DNA of 64,000 nt from Psychromonas arctica DSM 14288 (lineage in GTDB: Bacteria; Pseudomonadota; Gammaproteobacteria; Enterobacterales; Psychromonadaceae): positions 215,602-279,601 of the forward strand of contig NZ_AXWP01000008.1 of NCBI RefSeq assembly GCF_000482725.1. The letters are read 5' to 3'. Made by a program: the position numbers and the translations under genes. Positions within the stretch are counted from its first letter, which is position 1. Each line of letters begins with the position of its first letter. The notes under the pieces were generated by a model. The model worked only from the letters and a program-made list of their open reading frames with translations, ran no database searches and was not told the origin of the DNA. Positions 39,559 to 48,687 of the stretch are shown in pieces.

Positions 39559-39589
39559 AACAGCAGCTATTTAAGTTGCTGTTTTTTTT
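39559..39589 (+). terminator. Terminator after crl
   Basis: AACAGCA and TGCTGTT pair around an 11-base loop, followed by eight T. It separates crl from proBA. Confidence 0.85.
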
Positions 39590-39669
39590 GAGCTCAATGA
39601 CGGTTATTATTGGTAGATCACCTCATGTAAATTGAGCTTTTTTATTTTTCTGAAATGAAGCATAAATAA

Positions 39670-40779
39670 ATGAACGCGAATAAAAAAACAATTGTAGTTA
39701 AATTGGGTACCAGCGTATTAACCAGCGGAACCACTAAGCTAGACCGCGCACAAATGGTTGAAATAGTTCGCCAGTGTGCGATATTGCATCAACAAGGCCA
39801 CCCTATTATTGTGGTCACCTCAGGCGCCATTGCCGCAGGTAAAGAGCATTTAAATATGCCTAATATTGAGCCCACTATTGCGAATAAACAAATGTTAGCC
39901 GCAGTAGGTCAAGGGCAACTTGTTCGAGAATGGGAAAACCTTTTTAAAATATACGGGTTACATGTCGGGCAAATGTTGCTAACACGTGCAGATCTCGATG
40001 ATAAAGGTCGTTTTCTTAATGCGCGTGACACACTCAATACATTATTAAAACACCGTATTATTCCATTAGTGAATGAGAATGACGCAGTGGCTACACGTGA
40101 AATAAAAGTAGGCGATAACGATAATTTGTCTGCATTAGTTGCTTTATTAGCGGATGCTGATCAGTTGATATTATTAACCGATCAACAAGGGTTATTTACT
40201 GCTGATCCGCGCAGTAATCCCGATGCAAAATTAATTACAGAAGTGACTGAAATAACAGAAGCTATTCATAACCTTGCAGGCGGAAGTGTTGGTGGGTTAG
40301 GGACTGGCGGTATGGCTACAAAAATTGAGTCTGCTACTGTTGCTAATCGAGCGGGTATTGAAGTCGTGATAGCATCAGGCCAGCGTAAAAATGTTATTTT
40401 AGATGCCGCAAATGGTCTACCAGTGGGCACAAAATTTGTGTCTGCAAATAACCGTTTAGAAGCAAGAAAAAATTGGATCTTTGCGGGCTCACGCCCTGCA
40501 GGAAAGATTGTTGTTGACCAAGGTGCAGAGCAAGCCATCGTTCATGGTGGTAGTAGTTTACTAGCAAAAGGTATTCGCTCTGTACAGTCGCACTTTTTAC
40601 GTGGTTACGTTGTTTCAGTTTGTAACCATAAAGGTAAAGAGATTGCCCGCGGTATCGTGCGTTATAAAAGCGCCGACATAGAGCGGATAAAGGGTCAACA
40701 CTCAGATCAAATTGAAAAAATATTAGGTTATGAACACGGTCGGGTTGTATTACACCGAGATGATCTAGTTATTTTATAA
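39670..40779 (+). CDS. proB: Glutamate 5-kinase
   Basis: ProB phosphorylates glutamate, the first and feedback-inhibited step of proline synthesis. The 369-residue protein has the amino acid kinase domain ([12 protein letters not shown] at residue 8, [41 protein letters not shown]) and a C-terminal PUA domain (about 280-365, [19 protein letters not shown]). Length is as in E. coli. A short hairpin lies between it and proA. Confidence 0.97.
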   Translation: MNANKKTIVVKLGTSVLTSGTTKLDRAQMVEIVRQCAILHQQGHPIIVVTSGAIAAGKEHLNMPNIEPTIANKQMLAAVGQGQLVREWENLFKIYGLHVGQMLLTRADLDDKGRFLNARDTLNTLLKHRIIPLVNENDAVATREIKVGDNDNLSALVALLADADQLILLTDQQGLFTADPRSNPDAKLITEVTEITEAIHNLAGGSVGGLGTGGMATKIESATVANRAGIEVVIASGQRKNVILDAANGLPVGTKFVSANNRLEARKNWIFAGSRPAGKIVVDQGAEQAIVHGGSSLLAKGIRSVQSHFLRGYVVSVCNHKGKEIARGIVRYKSADIERIKGQHSDQIEKILGYEHGRVVLHRDDLVIL

Positions 40780-40782
40780 TCA

Positions 40783-40804
40783 AGGCTCCCTTATTTTGGA
40801 GCCT
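40783..40804 (+). terminator. Hairpin between proB and proA
   Basis: AGGCTCC and GGAGCCT pair around an eight-base loop, six bases before the proA ribosome binding site. There is no T-run, so it more likely affects mRNA stability or proA translation than transcription. Confidence 0.6.
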
Positions 40805-40820
40805 GTTGAAAGGAGTAGAA

Positions 40821-42068
40821 ATGAATTTACAACAAATAGGTCAACAAGCGAAAGAAGCAAGTTACGAGTTGGCAATCACTGATACGACTACAAAAAATGC
40901 AGCGCTTGAAGCGATTGCAGTTGAATTAGAGGCAAATGTTGCAGAAATAGTCGCAGCAAATAAAAAAGATATTGAAGCAGGTAAAGCGGCAGGACTAACC
41001 GATGCTTTATTAGATCGTTTGTTATTAGATGAAACACGCTTAGCGGGTGTTATTGGTGACTTACGCAGTGTGATTGGACTTTCTGACCCGGTGGGGGAAG
41101 AATTTGATAGTAAGTTATTAGAAAATGGTTTGAAGCTTTGTAAACGTCGCGTACCGGTTGGAGTACTAGGGGTTATTTATGAAGCGCGTCCAAATGTAAC
41201 CATTGATATTGCCGCATTGAGCTTAAAAACAGGTAACGCGAGTATTTTACGTGGTGGTAAAGAAACCATTAACTCTAACTTAGTGTTAGTTAAATTTATT
41301 CAAAGTGCGTTAGAGAAAGTCGGTTTGCCAAAAACGTCAGTACAATATATAGAAAATACAGACCGTTCATTAGTAGGTGAGTTATTAAAATTAGATAAGT
41401 ATGTGGATATGATCATTCCACGTGGTAACGCAGGTCTGCAAAAATTCTGTAAAGAAAACAGTACTATTCCAGTGATTATTGGTGGTATTGGTATTTGTCA
41501 TTTATTTGCAGAAAAAACAGTGAATGTTGAAAAAGCATTAGCGATTATCGAAAATGCTAAAGTGCAACGTCCAAGTGTGTGTAATGCATTAGATACATTA
41601 TTAGTTGAAGCTGATATTGCTGAGTCTTTCTTACCTAAACTAGCCGCACATTTATTACCGCTAGGCGTCACGTTAGTGGCGGAAGAAAAAGCGAAAGCTA
41701 TTTTAGGTGATGATGCACAGCTTGCTCAAGAAGGCGACTTTTCACGTGAATGGTTATCTTTAAACTTAGGCGTTAAAGTGGTGGCTAACTTACATGAAGC
41801 TTTGATGCATATACGTGAGCATAGTTCAGAGCATTCCGATGGTATATTGACGAATGACTTTACGGTGGCGAATAAATTTATCAATGCGGTTAACTCGGCG
41901 GCGGTTTATGTTAATACCAGTACGCGTTTCACCGATGGTAGCCAATTTGGCTTAGGGGCGGAAGTGGCGGTATCAACACAGAAACTACACGCACGTGGTC
42001 CAATGGGCTTACCTGAGTTAACTACCTATAAATGGATTGGTATTAGCGATAACTTAATCCGTTCTTAG
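40821..42068 (+). CDS. proA: Gamma-glutamyl phosphate reductase
   Basis: ProA reduces glutamyl-5-phosphate to the semialdehyde, which cyclises towards proline. The start is the ATG at 40821, with AAAGGAG six bases upstream; an in-frame TTG at 40806 is unlikely. The 415-residue protein of the aldehyde dehydrogenase superfamily has [39 protein letters not shown] and the catalytic Cys in [17 protein letters not shown] (near residue 255). A perfect terminator follows. Confidence 0.97.
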   Translation: MNLQQIGQQAKEASYELAITDTTTKNAALEAIAVELEANVAEIVAANKKDIEAGKAAGLTDALLDRLLLDETRLAGVIGDLRSVIGLSDPVGEEFDSKLLENGLKLCKRRVPVGVLGVIYEARPNVTIDIAALSLKTGNASILRGGKETINSNLVLVKFIQSALEKVGLPKTSVQYIENTDRSLVGELLKLDKYVDMIIPRGNAGLQKFCKENSTIPVIIGGIGICHLFAEKTVNVEKALAIIENAKVQRPSVCNALDTLLVEADIAESFLPKLAAHLLPLGVTLVAEEKAKAILGDDAQLAQEGDFSREWLSLNLGVKVVANLHEALMHIREHSSEHSDGILTNDFTVANKFINAVNSAAVYVNTSTRFTDGSQFGLGAEVAVSTQKLHARGPMGLPELTTYKWIGISDNLIRS

Positions 42069-42106
42069 GGATGTAATACGAAGCTAAATTTTTAGCTGAA
42101 ATAACT

Positions 42107-42146
42107 AAAAAGGGCTTGATACAATTTGTATCAAGCCCTTTTTGTT
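42107..42146. terminator. Terminator after proA
   Basis: AAAAAGGGCTTGATACAA and TTGTATCAAGCCCTTTTT form an almost perfect stem with T-runs in both directions. The plus-strand T-run abuts the MITE-like element. Confidence 0.95.
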
Positions 42147-42148
42147 TT

Positions 42149-42320
42149 GTAACTACTCAGGCCGTCGCTATTTAAGCCTATTTCTTCGTTGAAAAATGCT
42201 CATTTAAACCACTAAACTGCGCTTTTTCGCCTTGAACTAAGCATAAATAGCTTAGCCCTGAGCATTTACGTTTTTATTTTGGTAAAAAGCACTCAGTTTT
42301 AATGAGTGCTGAGTAGTTAC
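42149..42320. mobile_element. MITE-like element with 12-bp terminal inverted repeats
   Basis: GTAACTACTCAG (42149-42160) and CTGAGTAGTTAC (42309-42320) are perfect terminal inverted repeats bounding 172 bp with no coding frame. Inside, GCTATTTA (42167-42174) pairs with TAAATAGC (42244-42251), AAATGCTCA pairs with TGAGCATTT, and AGCACTCA (42288-42295) pairs with TGAGTGCT (42303-42310), so the element can fold extensively. Size, palindromic ends and lack of genes fit a miniature inverted-repeat element. A target duplication is not clear (T-rich flanks on both sides). Confidence 0.7.
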
Positions 42321-42357
42321 TTTGCTTTTTATTAATTAATACATTTACTTAGACTGT

Positions 42358-42396
42358 AACAAACAAACAAACAAACAAACAAACAAACAAACAAAC
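42358..42396. repeat. AAAC tetranucleotide microsatellite
   Basis: Nine uninterrupted AAAC units (42361-42396) preceded by AAC lie between the MITE-like element and the 3' end of xseA. Tetranucleotide tracts of this length are prone to slippage. It is outside any coding frame and about 45 bp past the xseA stop. Confidence 0.97.
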
Positions 42397-42441
42397 ATAT
42401 AATTACATGCTTAGATCAGGACAGTTTTAAAATAACTACAA

Positions 42442-43770
42442 CTAAATAACTTGTGCTTTAAACTGCCCTTTATCAAGGGTCACCTCAACTGTTTCACCAA
42501 CTTTGAGTTTTGCAGGATCAGTGCTTACTTTGCCTTTTTCATCTTTAACTATTGCATAACCACGGGCTAAGGTAGCTAGTGGGCTGAAGGCATTTAGTTG
42601 TTGTATTTGATGATGTAAGTGTTGTTCAGCATTATTTAATTTTGCCGCCATCGCTTGTGTTAATTGACGTTTTAATTGTTGTTGCTTTTGCAGTTCAATA
42701 TTAATGTGATGCGCAGGGCTAGCTTGCTGTAATCGATTTTTTAACTGTGAATTTAGGTGTTGTTGCTGTTGCATTTTTTGTTGCATAGCATGTTGTAAAC
42801 GCAGGCTTAATTCATCTAAATTTTGTGTCTGCTGTTGTAATTTATGTTTAGGATCGTGCTGTAATAAGGTTTGTTTTAATACACTTAGCTGGTGGGTCTT
42901 ATGTTGCATTCTATTCTGCATGGATTGCTTAAGACGGGCGACTAAGTTATTGAGTTGAGTAGAAACAAATGTTTTATGTTGGCTTACTAACTCCGCTGCT
43001 GCCGATGGTGTCGCAGCTCTAAGATCGGCAACAAAATCACTAATGGTGACATCTATTTCATGACCTACGGCACTGATCACTGGGAGCTGGCTATTATAAA
43101 TAGCGTAAGCAACATCGGGTTCATTAAAACACCATAAATCTTCTAAAGAGCCGCCGCCACGACCGACGATTAACACATCACATTCATTACGAATATTTGC
43201 TAACGCAATTTGTGCCGCTACCGAGAACGCACTACCTTGCCCCTGTACTTGAGTTGGATAAATAACCACCTGTAAGCGCGGGTCTCTACGTTGTAATACA
43301 CTCAGTATGTCATGTAAAGCTGCACCGGTTGATGAGGTAATAATTCCGACACGTTTGATAATCTCAGGTAAAGGCTTTTTTATCGCTTCAGAAAATAAAC
43401 CCTGAGCTGCTAATTGGCATTTTAATGCTTCAAATTGTTGTTTTAATAATCCATCACCTTCTGGTGCCATGGTTTCTGCAATTAGCTGATAATCACCACG
43501 CGCTTCATATAAGCTTAATTTTCCGCGTACGAGTACTTGTTGTCCATGCTTGGGTGTAAAACCGGCACGGCTGTTATTACCTCTAAACATGGCGCATTTT
43601 ATTTGTGCACTATGGTCTTTCAAGGTGAAATACCAATGCCCTGATACAGCGATCGTAAGATTAGAAATCTCTCCGGATAACCAAATAACCCCTAACCCTG
43701 TTTCTAACAAGGATTTCGCGGCTTTATTAAGTGAGCTTACACTGTAGATATTGCTGTTCTTTATCGCCAT
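42442..43770 (-). CDS. xseA: Exodeoxyribonuclease VII large subunit
   Basis: XseA is the catalytic subunit of exonuclease VII, which degrades single-stranded DNA. The 442-residue protein has an N-terminal OB fold (IYSVSSLNKAAKSLLE; GVIWLSGEISNL), the catalytic core (VGIITSSTGAALHDIL, DVLIVGRGGGSLEDLWCFNE, AVGHEIDVTISDFVADLRAATPSAAAE) and a long Gln-rich coiled coil (about 275-385). The start is taken at ATG 43770; a TTG at 43788 would add six residues. It is divergent from guaB, a widely conserved arrangement. Confidence 0.95.
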   Translation of the reverse strand: MAIKNSNIYSVSSLNKAAKSLLETGLGVIWLSGEISNLTIAVSGHWYFTLKDHSAQIKCAMFRGNNSRAGFTPKHGQQVLVRGKLSLYEARGDYQLIAETMAPEGDGLLKQQFEALKCQLAAQGLFSEAIKKPLPEIIKRVGIITSSTGAALHDILSVLQRRDPRLQVVIYPTQVQGQGSAFSVAAQIALANIRNECDVLIVGRGGGSLEDLWCFNEPDVAYAIYNSQLPVISAVGHEIDVTISDFVADLRAATPSAAAELVSQHKTFVSTQLNNLVARLKQSMQNRMQHKTHQLSVLKQTLLQHDPKHKLQQQTQNLDELSLRLQHAMQQKMQQQQHLNSQLKNRLQQASPAHHINIELQKQQQLKRQLTQAMAAKLNNAEQHLHHQIQQLNAFSPLATLARGYAIVKDEKGKVSTDPAKLKVGETVEVTLDKGQFKAQVI

Positions 43771-43888
43771 AACAAAAATTTTTACCAATTAAATCAGGAG
43801 CTAAATATTAACACAGTAAAAACTGTGTATAAAAACATAAATTGTATTGTACTTATCATTGTTTACGATTAAAATCCCACCGCAATAT

Positions 43889-43913
43889 CATACCCAAGCA
43901 ATTTTGGGTATAT
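43889..43913 (+). promoter_or_regulatory. Hairpin in the guaB leader
   Basis: CATACCCAAG and TTTTGGGTAT pair around a short loop about 36 bp before the guaB start. It does not match the PurR operator consensus. Its role (operator, attenuation or mRNA stability) cannot be decided from sequence. Confidence 0.45.
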
Positions 43914-43947
43914 CTAAAATGCTCCCAACTATAAGTGAGATATTGCA

Positions 43948-45414
43948 ATGCTAAGAATAGCAAAAGACGCGTTAACATTTGACGATGTATTATTAGTGCC
44001 AGCCCACTCGACTGTACTGCCAAACACTGCCGATCTAAGAACCCAATTAACTCAAAATATTTCGTTAAATATACCGGTTGTTTCTGCGGCGATGGATACG
44101 GTAACAGAGGCACGCTTCGCTATTGCTTTGGCTCAAGAAGGCGGCATGGGTTTTATCCATAAAAATATGTCTATCGAAGTACAAGCTGAGCAAGTTCGTT
44201 TAGTAAAAATTCATGAAAGCGGTGTTGTTGCAACGCCTATTACTGTTTCTCCCTCTACAACGTTAGGTGAGATCAAGGAGCTAACTGAAAAACATGGCTT
44301 TGCTGGATACCCAGTAGTTGAAGATTCAGGTGAACTAGTCGGTATTATTACTGGTCGTGATGTATTATTTGAAACGGACTTAACAAAACTTGTTTCTGCA
44401 GTAATGACCAGAAAAGCAGAGCTAGTGACTGCTAAATCAAATACTCCTCGTGATGAAATTGAAGCATTAATGCATAAACATCGTATCGAAAAAGTATTAT
44501 TAACTGATGATAACTTTAAACTTAAAGGCATGATCACGGTTAAAGATTTCCGTAAAGCGGAACAAAAACCAAATGCATGTAAAGACGAATTAGGTCGTTT
44601 ACGTGTAGGTGCGGCTGTTGGCGCTGGCGCAGGTAATGAAGAGCGTGTTGATGCACTAGTAGAAGCGGGTGTTGATGTGTTATTAATTGATTCATCACAC
44701 GGCCACTCTCAAGGTGTATTAGAGCGTATTAAAGCAACACGTGCTGCTTATCCTAATTTAGAAATTATTGGTGGTAATGTTGCTACTGGTGATGGTGCTA
44801 AAGCATTAGTAGCAGCTGGTTGTAGTGCGGTTAAAGTAGGTATCGGCCCAGGCTCAATCTGTACTACACGTATTGTTACAGGCGTAGGTGTACCGCAAAT
44901 TACTGCTATTTCAGATGCAGTTGATGCATTAGAAGGTACTGGTATTCCTGTGATTGCCGATGGTGGTATCCGTTTTTCTGGTGATATTGCTAAAGCGTTA
45001 GCTGCTGGCGCATCATGTGTGATGATGGGCAGTATGTTTGCTGGTACAGAAGAATCGCCAGGTGAAATTATTTTATTCCAAGGTCGTTCGTACAAATCAT
45101 ACCGTGGTATGGGATCTTTAGGGGCAATGTCTCAAGGTTCATCGGATCGTTACTTCCAATCTGATAATGCTGCAGACAAGCTGGTACCAGAAGGTATTGA
45201 AGGTCGTGTTGCTTATAAAGGTAAAGTAAAAGAAATTATTCATCAGCAAATGGGTGGCGTACGTTCATCGATGGGGCTGACCGGTTGTGCAACCATCAAA
45301 GAAATGAATACAAAAGCAATGTTTGTGAAAATCACAAGTGCAGGTATGGGCGAAAGCCATGTACATGACGTTGCTATTACTAAAGAAGCACCTAACTACC
45401 GTAGTGGTAGCTAA
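43948..45414 (+). CDS. guaB: IMP dehydrogenase
   Basis: GuaB oxidises IMP to XMP with NAD, the first committed step to GMP. The 488-residue protein has the TIM-barrel start [18 protein letters not shown], a pair of CBS domains inserted at about 95-200 ([16 protein letters not shown]), the catalytic Cys305 in [15 protein letters not shown], and the flap [19 protein letters not shown]. Length is identical to E. coli. guaA follows after two hairpins, forming the guaBA operon. Confidence 0.98.
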   Translation: MLRIAKDALTFDDVLLVPAHSTVLPNTADLRTQLTQNISLNIPVVSAAMDTVTEARFAIALAQEGGMGFIHKNMSIEVQAEQVRLVKIHESGVVATPITVSPSTTLGEIKELTEKHGFAGYPVVEDSGELVGIITGRDVLFETDLTKLVSAVMTRKAELVTAKSNTPRDEIEALMHKHRIEKVLLTDDNFKLKGMITVKDFRKAEQKPNACKDELGRLRVGAAVGAGAGNEERVDALVEAGVDVLLIDSSHGHSQGVLERIKATRAAYPNLEIIGGNVATGDGAKALVAAGCSAVKVGIGPGSICTTRIVTGVGVPQITAISDAVDALEGTGIPVIADGGIRFSGDIAKALAAGASCVMMGSMFAGTEESPGEIILFQGRSYKSYRGMGSLGAMSQGSSDRYFQSDNAADKLVPEGIEGRVAYKGKVKEIIHQQMGGVRSSMGLTGCATIKEMNTKAMFVKITSAGMGESHVHDVAITKEAPNYRSGS

Positions 45415-45467
45415 GTAAAGAAACGAGTTTAATGTGCAAATAGACATATAACTATTTATTAAAAACA

Positions 45468-45492
45468 AAAGGTTTTATTGATAAACCTTTTT
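45468..45492 (+). terminator. First hairpin between guaB and guaA
   Basis: AAAGGTTT and AAACCTTT pair around a seven-base loop, followed by TTTTTG. It is a weak terminator or attenuator. Confidence 0.65.
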
Positions 45493-45532
45493 GTAAATAA
45501 GCACTTAGCTCAGCTTCCTTAAGTTATAAATT

Positions 45533-45560
45533 AAAAGACGATATATATCGTCTTTTATTA
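45533..45560 (+). terminator. Second hairpin between guaB and guaA
   Basis: AAAAGACGATAT and ATATCGTCTTTT form a perfect twelve-base-pair palindrome followed by ATTATTTTT, 40 bp before guaA. Together with the preceding hairpin it suggests partial termination inside guaBA. Confidence 0.75.
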
Positions 45561-45599
45561 TTTTTAGAAACTGAATAAAGAAAATTAAAGGACAATATA

Positions 45600-47180
45600 A
45601 TGAGTAAGAACATTCATGAACAGCGTATTCTAATATTAGATTTTGGTTCTCAATACACTCAATTAATCGCGCGTCGTATCCGTGAAATTGGTGTTTACTG
45701 TGAACTTTGGAGCTGGGATGTTAATGAAGAGGACATCAAAGAGTTTAATCCTAACGGTATTGTTCTTGCTGGTGGCCCTGAAAGCGTTATTGCCGAAGGA
45801 TCTCCTCGTGCGCCTGAATATGTATTTACAGCTGGTGTGCCCGTGTTGGGGATTTGTTACGGTATGCAAACAATGTCTCACCAATTAGGTGGTGCGGTGA
45901 TTAAAGGTGAAGGAGAAGGCGAGTTTGGTTATGCCAAAGTTGAAGTACAAGCTGAATCGGCATTCCTTAACGGTATTCAAGATGCATTATCTGCAGATGG
46001 AAAAGCATTATTAGATGTATGGATGAGCCATGGCGATAAAGTGTCTGCTATCCCTGCTGACTTCACTACGGTTGCTAATACCGCAACGTGTCAATTTGCT
46101 GTCATTGCTAATGAAGAAAAACGCTTTTATGGTGTTCAATTCCACCCAGAAGTAACGCATACCGCGCAAGGCGAAGGTATGTTACGCAACTTCGTGGTGG
46201 ATATTTGTGGTTGTGAAACATTATGGACACCTGCATCAATTATTGATGATGCTGTTGCTCGAATGAAAGAGCAAGTAGGTGATGATGAAGTTATTCTTGG
46301 TTTATCTGGCGGTGTAGATTCATCTGTTGTAGCGATGTTATTACAACGTGCTATTGGTGATAAGTTAACGTGTGTATTTGTTGATAACGGTTTATTGCGT
46401 TTGAACGAAGGCGCACAAGTAATGGAAATGTTTGGTGATAAATTTGGATTAAATATCGTCCATGTTAATGCTGAACACCGTTTTCTTGAGCAAATGGCTG
46501 GCGAAAACGATCCAGAAACGAAACGTAAAATAATTGGTCGTGTTTTTGTTGAAATCTTCGATGAAGAATCTAAAAAATTAGCCAATGCAAAATGGTTAGC
46601 ACAGGGCACTATTTATCCTGATGTGATTGAGTCTGCTGCTTCTAAAAATGGTAAAGCACATGTGATTAAATCTCACCATAATGTAGGTGGCTTACCTGAT
46701 GATATGGAAATGGGATTAGTTGAACCTTTACGTGAACTCTTTAAAGATGAAGTACGTAAAATTGGTTTAGAACTTGGTTTGCCATATAACATGTTATACC
46801 GTCACCCGTTTCCTGGACCTGGTTTAGGTGTTCGTGTATTAGGTGAAGTGAAGAAAGAGTACTGTGATTTATTACGTCGTGCTGATGCTATCTTTATTGA
46901 AGAGTTACATAAAGCTGATTTATACCATAAAGTAAGCCAAGCGTTTGTTGTGTTCTTACCTGTACGCTCTGTGGGTGTAATGGGGGATTGTCGCAAATAT
47001 GATTGGGTTGTTTCGCTTCGTTGTGTTGAAACGATTGACTTTATGACGGCTCGTTGGTCTCACTTACCGTACGAGTTAATCGGTCACGTTTCTAACCGTA
47101 TCATCAATGAAATTGATGGTATCTCACGTGTTGTGTACGATGTATCAGGTAAACCACCTGCTACTATTGAATGGGAATAA
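45600..47180 (+). CDS. guaA: GMP synthase (glutamine-hydrolysing)
   Basis: GuaA aminates XMP to GMP. The 526-residue protein has a class I glutamine amidotransferase domain (about 1-205) with the catalytic Cys in [11 protein letters not shown] and the His/Glu pair in [11 protein letters not shown], an ATP pyrophosphatase domain with the P-loop [12 protein letters not shown] (near 235), and the C-terminal dimerisation domain ([15 protein letters not shown]; end [11 protein letters not shown]). Length matches E. coli. A terminator follows. Confidence 0.98.
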   Translation: MSKNIHEQRILILDFGSQYTQLIARRIREIGVYCELWSWDVNEEDIKEFNPNGIVLAGGPESVIAEGSPRAPEYVFTAGVPVLGICYGMQTMSHQLGGAVIKGEGEGEFGYAKVEVQAESAFLNGIQDALSADGKALLDVWMSHGDKVSAIPADFTTVANTATCQFAVIANEEKRFYGVQFHPEVTHTAQGEGMLRNFVVDICGCETLWTPASIIDDAVARMKEQVGDDEVILGLSGGVDSSVVAMLLQRAIGDKLTCVFVDNGLLRLNEGAQVMEMFGDKFGLNIVHVNAEHRFLEQMAGENDPETKRKIIGRVFVEIFDEESKKLANAKWLAQGTIYPDVIESAASKNGKAHVIKSHHNVGGLPDDMEMGLVEPLRELFKDEVRKIGLELGLPYNMLYRHPFPGPGLGVRVLGEVKKEYCDLLRRADAIFIEELHKADLYHKVSQAFVVFLPVRSVGVMGDCRKYDWVVSLRCVETIDFMTARWSHLPYELIGHVSNRIINEIDGISRVVYDVSGKPPATIEWE

Positions 47181-47226
47181 TCATCAATAGATAATGACTG
47201 TTTAAACTAAAGCAGTGGTTTAATAT

Positions 47227-47260
47227 AAAAAGGTGGCTTATTAGCCGCCTTTTTTGTTTT
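47227..47260 (+). terminator. Terminator after guaA
   Basis: AAAAAGGTGGCT and AGCCGCCTTTTTT pair with one G-T wobble around a four-base loop, ending in a T-run. It closes the guaBA operon. Confidence 0.9.
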
Positions 47261-47291
47261 CAACTTATTTAAGCTTTAATAAGGAAATATA

Positions 47292-47834
47292 ATGATCGAT
47301 ACATTTGGTTTGTTATGCAGTGCAACCTTTATTAAAAGTCCCTTTTATAATCAACGGCCTGATCAGGCTGAAATTAGTTTACTGGTGATCCATTGTATTA
47401 GCTTGCCAGAAGGGCAGTTTGCAACAGAGCATATTAAAAACTTATTCACAGGGTGTTTAGATTGTTCCGCCGACCCTAGCTTTGTTGACCTTCAAGGTTT
47501 AGAGGTATCTGCACATTGTGTTATTCGCCGAGATGGTGCAATAGAGCAGTATGTTCCTTTTGAGCAACGTGCATGGCATGCAGGTGTTTCAAGTTTTGAG
47601 GGGATAGCTGGATGTAATGACTTTTCTATTGGTATTGAATTAGAAGGCACGGATTGCAGTCCTTATACTGAATTACAATATCAAGCCTTAGCGGAAGTGA
47701 CACGACAGATACAACAACAGTATCCTTTAATTACTAACAAACGTATTGTTGGCCATAGCGACATTGCACCGGGTCGTAAAACCGACCCTGGTAGTGAATT
47801 TAATTGGCCATACTTTTTTCAATTATTAGCGTAA
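47292..47834 (+). CDS. ampD: AmpD, 1,6-anhydro-N-acetylmuramyl-L-alanine amidase
   Basis: AmpD cleaves anhydro-muropeptides in the cytoplasm during peptidoglycan recycling, and its loss derepresses ampC beta-lactamases where AmpR is present. The 180-residue amidase_2 enzyme has zinc ligands His34 (LLVIHCISL), His155 (IVGHSDIAPG) and Asp165 (RKTDPGSEFNW), the catalytic Glu segment IGIELEGTD and the WHAGVSSFEG motif. There is no signal peptide, consistent with AmpD. The ampE gene that often follows is absent; the next DNA is a decayed glycoside hydrolase. Confidence 0.95.
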   Translation: MIDTFGLLCSATFIKSPFYNQRPDQAEISLLVIHCISLPEGQFATEHIKNLFTGCLDCSADPSFVDLQGLEVSAHCVIRRDGAIEQYVPFEQRAWHAGVSSFEGIAGCNDFSIGIELEGTDCSPYTELQYQALAEVTRQIQQQYPLITNKRIVGHSDIAPGRKTDPGSEFNWPYFFQLLA

Positions 47835-47949
47835 ATAACTCCTATTAATAACTCCTATTAATACTTTTTATTAGTAATCAGTGTTAAGCCCAGACTGTCT
47901 TTTTTGAATGCTAGAGATCATAGTTAAAGTGACCAGAGCTAAGGGGATA

Positions 47950-48362
47950 TCAAGTACATTAGAGACTTGCGAAAGTAAATTAAGATTGACTAATTCAGTA
48001 AAGCATTTGAATTGAAAGTGACTATGCAATGGGGGAGTTCATTGAAACTTCACCAATCAGAAGCAGGTTATTGCGAATTACATCTAGATAAAGACACTAG
48101 GACATTATATTTAGACAGAAGCAACACCTTGATGCGTGAAGGTGATAGCGTAAGAGAACTGTCTCTTATGGATTCTGAATCGGTATAAGTGCATATACTT
48201 TCAGACAATTCCTCTCTAGAGTTGTACATCAATAATGGTTCTGCTGTAATGTCTGCGCGTATTTTTACACCGATAACAGCCACATTATTGAGCCGCTCAG
48301 GTCAGGTTGATATTGACGTTTGTTGGATGTTAAATAAAGCGGCATCTCCTTTTGCTAACTGA
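47950..48362 (+). pseudogene. Remnant of a GH32 sucrose(-6-phosphate) hydrolase, C-terminal part
   Basis: Translation with a frame change near 48000 gives the C-terminal beta-sandwich of GH32 enzymes (ScrB/invertase type). ESKLRLTNS in one frame continues as SKAFELKVTMQWGSSLKL, SEAGYCELHLDKDTRTLYLD and RSNTLMREGDSVRELSL in the next. After an in-frame TAA at 48186-48188 it runs on without loss of frame as VHILSDNSSLELYINNGSA and VMSARIFTP to a TGA at 48360-48362. One CAA to TAA change would explain the internal stop. The catalytic five-bladed propeller domain (about 300 residues) is missing entirely, so this is a decayed 3' fragment, not a functional gene. Confidence 0.85.
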
Positions 48363-48687
48363 TTAAACGTCTCTGACAATAACAAGATTACCTTTTTATT
48401 GATAATATTTTTTAACGCTGTATTAGTGATGATTTGTCAATATTGAATTTGATTTATTTTTCATTTTTTATGGCGCGAAATATCCCGCTATTATAATACG
48501 CTTATCAAAAGCAATAATAATCCCAGATCCCCTTTTTTATTGGTTATTTTTGGCTTATATGATGTAAGTCAATAGGCTGTTTATTACTTTTAATTTAAGC
48601 TTGATTGTTTGCCTAATTAAGCGCTAAATGATCTATATTTGATATAGAAAGTGACATCTGTTTAGCACCTAAATTAAGGGAGGGAGT
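48363..48687. other. Upstream region of glgC
   Basis: About 325 bp without genes. TATAAT within CGCTATTATAATACG (about 48490-48503) is a possible -10 element, and GGGAGGGAG directly before the glgC ATG is a strong ribosome binding site. No regulator site was recognised. Confidence 0.4.

Noticed and set aside
43889-43913. PurR operator before guaB
   Set aside because: The dyad ATACCCAA/TTGGGTAT does not fit the PurR consensus with its central CG, so it is listed only as a hairpin.
48068-48283. Minus-strand open frame of 71 codons
   Set aside because: It is the complement of the GH32 remnant, whose plus-strand translation is recognisable.
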